53,161 nucleotides of DNA from the NCBI GenBank assembly GCA_003022565.1, contig PXTN01000075.1:1-53161 (forward strand). Reading direction: 5' to 3'. Positions 49,628-53,161 of the stretch are shown one piece after another. Under the pieces are notes generated by a model. The model did not search any database and had not been told where the DNA came from. It saw nothing but the letters and a program-made list of their open reading frames with translations. How positions within the stretch are numbered: the first letter of the stretch is position 1; each line of letters starts with the position of its first letter. The translations under genes were made by a program, and so were the position numbers. This DNA comes from Bacteroidetes bacterium QS_3_64_15 (GTDB lineage Bacteria; Bacteroidota; Rhodothermia; Rhodothermales; Salinibacteraceae).

Positions 49628-50608
49628 ATGAGTGACCCAACCCTCTACATTCACGTAGGCCCCTCCAAGACGGCCACGACGTTTCTTCAGCGGGACGTCC
49701 TGGGGCGGATTGCGTCGGCGGAATGCCTTCCGGTGCCCGAAATTGAGGTGGAGGGACGGCGCCTGCGATTCGGGGATCTGTTTAGCCTCTCCCCCGAATT
49801 CTGGCGCGGACTGGAGACGGACCCCTTCGCCGACAGGGTCCGACATTCAGGGCGAGACGTGGTGATTTCGGACGAGCGGATCTGCGGGGGGCTCGTCGCT
49901 CCGCAGCCCTGGATTCCGGGATCAGTCCCGGGCCGCGGTCTTCCCCCAAGTCCGCGGCTCCATACGCACAGCCGGGTCGATCCCTACTCCGTGTCTAGCC
50001 ATTTTCGAGAATTACGCCGGGCGGCCGACGCGTGGGGGTACGAGCGCGTTCGGGTGCTCCTGACGCCCCGTCGACAAGACACCAAACTGGCCTCCAGCTA
50101 TGCGCAGCTCTCCAACCGAGTCCGAGGGGCCGGGCAGCAGAACTTTGAGACGTGGGTCCGGCACCTCCTGCATGACGCGATCGGCCACAACAAGGGCGGG
50201 GGCGTGAACCTGGACTATTCCCTCTGGTGGCGGGAGCTAAGGACAGCCGTGGGCACGGAGAACGTCTTTTTCCTGCCCTTCGAGCTGCTCCGCGAGGACC
50301 GGGCCACGTTCCTGCGGCAGTGGCTCGGGGTTCTTGGCGTGCCGGAGGCGGACTCGATCGTGGACGCTCTCTCGGGGTCCGAGGGGACCGAGAAGAACGT
50401 CCGGTCGCGGTCGGCGGACACGTGGACCCTGCGGACGCCCATCAAGAAGGGGCGCTTCCTGCTCCGGTGGCCCGATTTTTCGCGGGAGAGCGAGATTCGA
50501 CTCACGGAGGCACTGAGGGCGGAGATCCTGGCGGCCTACGAGGAGGGAAACCGGTCGCTGGACGAGAGGTGCTCCCATCTGAACCTCGGCGAGTACGGAT
50601 ACTACTAA
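49628..50608 (+). CDS. Sulfotransferase-like protein
   Basis: The 326-residue protein opens with a PAPS-binding loop (LYIHVGPSKTATTFLQRDVL) typical of bacterial sulfotransferases. A helical second half follows: GYERVRVLLTPRRQDTKLAS, YAQLSNRVRGAGQQ, ENVFFLPFELLREDRATFLR and QWLGVLGVPE, a pattern also seen in family members. The middle (GLVAPQPWIPGSVPGRGLPP) is unusually Pro-rich. The Met at 49628 puts the loop at the N-terminus. A GT4 glycosyltransferase follows, so it probably sulfates a surface glycan. Confidence 0.75.
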   Translation: MSDPTLYIHVGPSKTATTFLQRDVLGRIASAECLPVPEIEVEGRRLRFGDLFSLSPEFWRGLETDPFADRVRHSGRDVVISDERICGGLVAPQPWIPGSVPGRGLPPSPRLHTHSRVDPYSVSSHFRELRRAADAWGYERVRVLLTPRRQDTKLASSYAQLSNRVRGAGQQNFETWVRHLLHDAIGHNKGGGVNLDYSLWWRELRTAVGTENVFFLPFELLREDRATFLRQWLGVLGVPEADSIVDALSGSEGTEKNVRSRSADTWTLRTPIKKGRFLLRWPDFSRESEIRLTEALRAEILAAYEEGNRSLDERCSHLNLGEYGYY

Positions 50609-50753
50609 TCAGTCCCTCTCGTCTCCGTGGAGCCTGAGCCTTCGGCCCGCCGCGGTGTTGAGCATCACGTGCCGGGCGGGGCCGTATCTCATTTCTAGAA
50701 ATCATCCTCGCGCCGGTCGTGTCCGCCGTACGCCTCTTCAATCTGGTGTGCCC

Positions 50754-51902
50754 ATGCGCCTGCTGTTCGTCACCCAGGACTTCCCACCCGACATCGGCGG
50801 CATCCAGACCTATTCGTGGGAGGTGGCCCACCGCCTCGCGGATCGGGCGGCGCACCTGACCGTCATGGCCCCAGATCGGCCGGAGGCGACGTCGGTCGAC
50901 CGCGCCACCTCGTTTCCCGTGGTCCGACTGCCGGGCCGTTCGGACCTCCTTCCGCTCTTCCTCCTTCCGATGCTCCCGGCTCGGGCCCGGCGGATGCAGG
51001 CCGACGTTGCCTTCCACGCCCAGTGGCAGACCGTGGGGGCCTCGGTCCTGGCTCGAGCCCTGTTCGGCCGGCCGCGTCGCATCGTGTGTGCGGCCCACGG
51101 CCGCGAGTTGCTGTTCAATCCGGCCACCGGGTATCCGGGGCTCGGCGCGGCGTACGACCGCTTGCGGCAGACCCTTCTCCACCAGGTAGATGCGTTTCTT
51201 CCCGTCAGCCGCTATACGGCCGGCCTGCTGCATGAGCGCGACGTTCCGCCGGGGCGCACGCACGTGGTCCCGAATGGCACCGATCCGGACTGCTTTCGCC
51301 CCCGCGACGACACCTCGCTGCGGCAGCGCCTCGGCCTCGCCGACCGCTCCCTGCTGCTGACCGTGGGACGCCTCGTGCGCCGGAAGGGCATCGACACGGT
51401 CCTGCGGGCCCTCCCGACCATTATCCAGACCTGCCCCGACGTAGCATACGTCATCGCAGGGACAGGGCCGGATCGGGCTCGCCTCGAACGGCTCGCCACC
51501 CGTCTCGGCGTCCGCGAGCGCGTCCGGTTTGTAGGCGAGGTCGACCACGACCGGCTCCCGCTCTACTACAGTGCCGCCGATCTGTTCGTCATGCCGGCCC
51601 GCGAGGATCCGCCGGATGTCGAAGGATTCGGGCTCGTCTTCCTAGAGGCCAATGCCTGCGGCACGCCCGTCATCGGGGCCCGCACCGGCGGCATCCCCGA
51701 CGCCGTACAGGACGGCGAAACGGGCCTGCTCGTGTCGCCCAACGCCCCCGGCCCCTTCGCCGAGTCCGCCCTTCGCGTTCTTACAGATCCCGACCTCGCC
51801 GAGACGCTTGGCCGACAGGGCCGTCGCCGGGCCGTAAGCGAAGCGAGCTGGGACCACATTGCCGGCCGCATCCATGCCCTCTTGAGGCGTGAACTGGCGT
51901 GA
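50754..51902 (+). CDS. Glycosyltransferase family 4
   Basis: The 382-residue GT-B enzyme has an N-terminal acceptor domain (MRLLFVTQDFPPDIGGIQTY) and a donor domain with LLTVGRLVRRKGIDTVLRAL, YVIAGTGPDRARLERLA, VRFVGEVDHDRLPLYYSAAD. EGFGLVFLEANACGTPVIG is the EX7E motif that binds the nucleotide sugar. It likely builds surface polysaccharide or a glycolipid and sits next to a sulfotransferase on the same strand. The start at 50754 gives the canonical N-terminus. Confidence 0.93.
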   Translation: MRLLFVTQDFPPDIGGIQTYSWEVAHRLADRAAHLTVMAPDRPEATSVDRATSFPVVRLPGRSDLLPLFLLPMLPARARRMQADVAFHAQWQTVGASVLARALFGRPRRIVCAAHGRELLFNPATGYPGLGAAYDRLRQTLLHQVDAFLPVSRYTAGLLHERDVPPGRTHVVPNGTDPDCFRPRDDTSLRQRLGLADRSLLLTVGRLVRRKGIDTVLRALPTIIQTCPDVAYVIAGTGPDRARLERLATRLGVRERVRFVGEVDHDRLPLYYSAADLFVMPAREDPPDVEGFGLVFLEANACGTPVIGARTGGIPDAVQDGETGLLVSPNAPGPFAESALRVLTDPDLAETLGRQGRRRAVSEASWDHIAGRIHALLRRELA

Positions 51903-51937
51903 GCAATGCGGGGGCTCACCGGTGCTTGAAGCATCTG

Positions 51938-51957
51938 CCTGAAGCAGTTGCTTCGGG
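51938..51957. terminator. Hairpin between convergent GT4 and uvrA genes
   Basis: CCTGAAGC and GCTTCGGG pair around AGTT, an 8-bp stem with one G-T pair, 36 bases past the GT4 stop. No T-tract follows. Confidence 0.4.
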
Positions 51958-52093
51958 CACTGAGGCCGACGGCTCTCCCTAGGCGTCCCACCTCCCGTCC
52001 GAGCGGCCTCAGATCGTCCCCGACAGGTCCGGGAAGGCGCCCCTCTCACGAGGGAACCAACGTACCAGCTCTCAACCGTCCCCTCTTACACGG

Positions 52094-53161
52094 CTACAGC
52101 ACGTCCCGGAGAAACCGCCCCGTGTGACTGTCGGGACACGCCGCCACCTCTTCGGGCCTCCCCGCCACGACCACCTCGCCCCCCTCGTCCCCACCCTCCG
52201 GCCCGAGGTCGATCACGTGGTCGGCGGCCTTGACTACATCGAGATTGTGCTCGATGATGAGGACCGAGTGGCCGTTCTCGACCAGCTGCTCGAAGGCGCC
52301 GAGGAGCTGCTTGATGTCGTCGAAGTGGAGGCCCGTCGTTGGCTCGTCGAAGATGTAGAGCGTGCGGTCCGAGGAGCGGCTGTTGAGGTGGCTGGCGAGC
52401 TTGATGCGCTGGGCCTCCCCGCCGCTCAGGGTGGTGGAGGGCTGGCCGAGTGTGAGGTAGCCGAGGCCAATGTCCTGCAGCACCTCCAGCTTGTTGAGGA
52501 CGGCGCGCTCCCCCGCGAAGAACTCGGCGGCCTCGTCGACGGTCATGTTGAGCACGTCGGCGATGGTCTTGCCCTGGTACGTTACATCGAGCACTTCCTT
52601 CTTATAGCGCTGCCCGTTGCAGGCCTCGCACTCCAGATAGAGGTCGGCCAGGAACTGCATCTCCACCTTCACCACTCCCTGCCCCTCGCATTCCTCGCAC
52701 CGGCCGCCCTTGGTGTTGAAGCTGAAGGTGCCCTGGTCGTAGCCGTGGACCTGCGACTGCCGCGTCTTGGCGAAGAGCCGTCGGATGCCGTCAAAGGCGT
52801 TTGTGTAGGTGGCGGGATTGGAGCGGGGCGAGCGCCCGATGGACGACTGGTCGACCATCTCCACGGCGTCCACCTTGTCGTGGCCGCGAATGGTGTCGTG
52901 CGCGCCCACCTTGCCGTCCCCACTGCCACCCTTCAGACGGTGGAGCCCCTCGTAGAGCGTCTGGTTCGTGAGGGTCGACTTGCCGGAGCCGCTCACGCCG
53001 GTCACGCAGACGATCTGGCCGAGCGGGATCTCCACGTCGATGTGCTTGAGGTTGTGCTGCCACGCGTTCTCCACGACGAGCACGTCGTCTTCGTCCACCG
53101 AGCGACGCTCGTCGGGCACCTCCACCTCCTTGCGCCCACTCAGGTACTGTCCCGTGAGCGA
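52094..53161 (-). CDS. uvrA: UvrA excinuclease subunit, C-terminal part
   Basis: UvrA recognises DNA lesions in nucleotide excision repair. This is the C-terminal 355 codons; the gene continues past the right edge. Visible are the second Walker A (VCVTGVSGSGKSTLTNQTLY), the zinc finger (CEECEGQGVVKVEMQFL to ECEACNGQRY), the ABC signature TLSGGEAQRIKLASHL, and Walker B TLYIFDEPTTGLHFDDIKQL. The end (HTGRFLRDVL) is typical. No upstream start can be assigned. Confidence 0.97.
   Translation of the reverse strand, partial: SLTGQYLSGRKEVEVPDERRSVDEDDVLVVENAWQHNLKHIDVEIPLGQIVCVTGVSGSGKSTLTNQTLYEGLHRLKGGSGDGKVGAHDTIRGHDKVDAVEMVDQSSIGRSPRSNPATYTNAFDGIRRLFAKTRQSQVHGYDQGTFSFNTKGGRCEECEGQGVVKVEMQFLADLYLECEACNGQRYKKEVLDVTYQGKTIADVLNMTVDEAAEFFAGERAVLNKLEVLQDIGLGYLTLGQPSTTLSGGEAQRIKLASHLNSRSSDRTLYIFDEPTTGLHFDDIKQLLGAFEQLVENGHSVLIIEHNLDVVKAADHVIDLGPEGGDEGGEVVVAGRPEEVAACPDSHTGRFLRDVL

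Overview
The window looks like a chromosomal segment of a halophilic Rhodothermota/Bacteroidota bacterium close to Salinibacter. This is inferred from high GC, acidic predicted proteins, a SusC-type TonB receptor, a fused aspartokinase/diaminopimelate decarboxylase, an intein-bearing class II ribonucleotide reductase, and the general lack of Shine-Dalgarno sequences. No tRNA, rRNA, CRISPR array or complete insertion sequence was found.

Left part (1-5.8 kb): the start of a SusC-like receptor, two exported ferritin-like genes in one transcription unit (one frameshifted), a divergent ROK-family regulator and a DUF4382 lipoprotein. The receptor and ferritin promoters are near copies: TTGACT, 17 bases, TACCGT, then an operator-like palindrome. 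This suggests that glycan uptake and the ferritin-like proteins are co-regulated.

Middle-left (6-24 kb): metK, acpP, fabF colliding tail-to-tail with a DUF721 gene, a TolC-type channel, MlaC, a sulfotransferase with a flippase-like membrane protein, a GH97 alpha-glucosidase, a 152-bp MITE-like element, a hydantoinase-B gene with an apparent internal deletion, a peptidase/propeller/outer-membrane-barrel fusion, and rqcH. A Uma2-family gene then sits between two direct copies of an IS630 transposase 3' end.

Centre (25-34 kb): the lysine-pathway fusion, a GbsR-type regulator, and the B12-dependent ribonucleotide reductase nrdJ. nrdJ carries a 324-residue intein, a short low-GC patch over its active site, and an upstream leader matching a cobalamin riboswitch with its own promoter. 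A second, related promoter and a decayed leader/ORF lie just upstream.

Right part (34-53 kb): an exported Asp/Arg-rich protein, recQ, an FAD oxidoreductase, a multiply broken CDGSH iron-sulfur gene, a CDF metal exporter, an MltD-like transglycosylase, small membrane proteins, an arylsulfotransferase-like protein, a run of four minus-strand genes (DUF3047, glycosyltransferase, DUF4385, hydrolase), a second sulfotransferase, a GT4 glycosyltransferase, and the 3' part of uvrA.

Several conserved genes carry frameshifts or deletions. Some may be assembly errors and others real decay; the CDGSH gene has enough independent lesions to be a true pseudogene. Gaps between convergent genes repeatedly hold GC-rich or nested hairpins without T-tracts.
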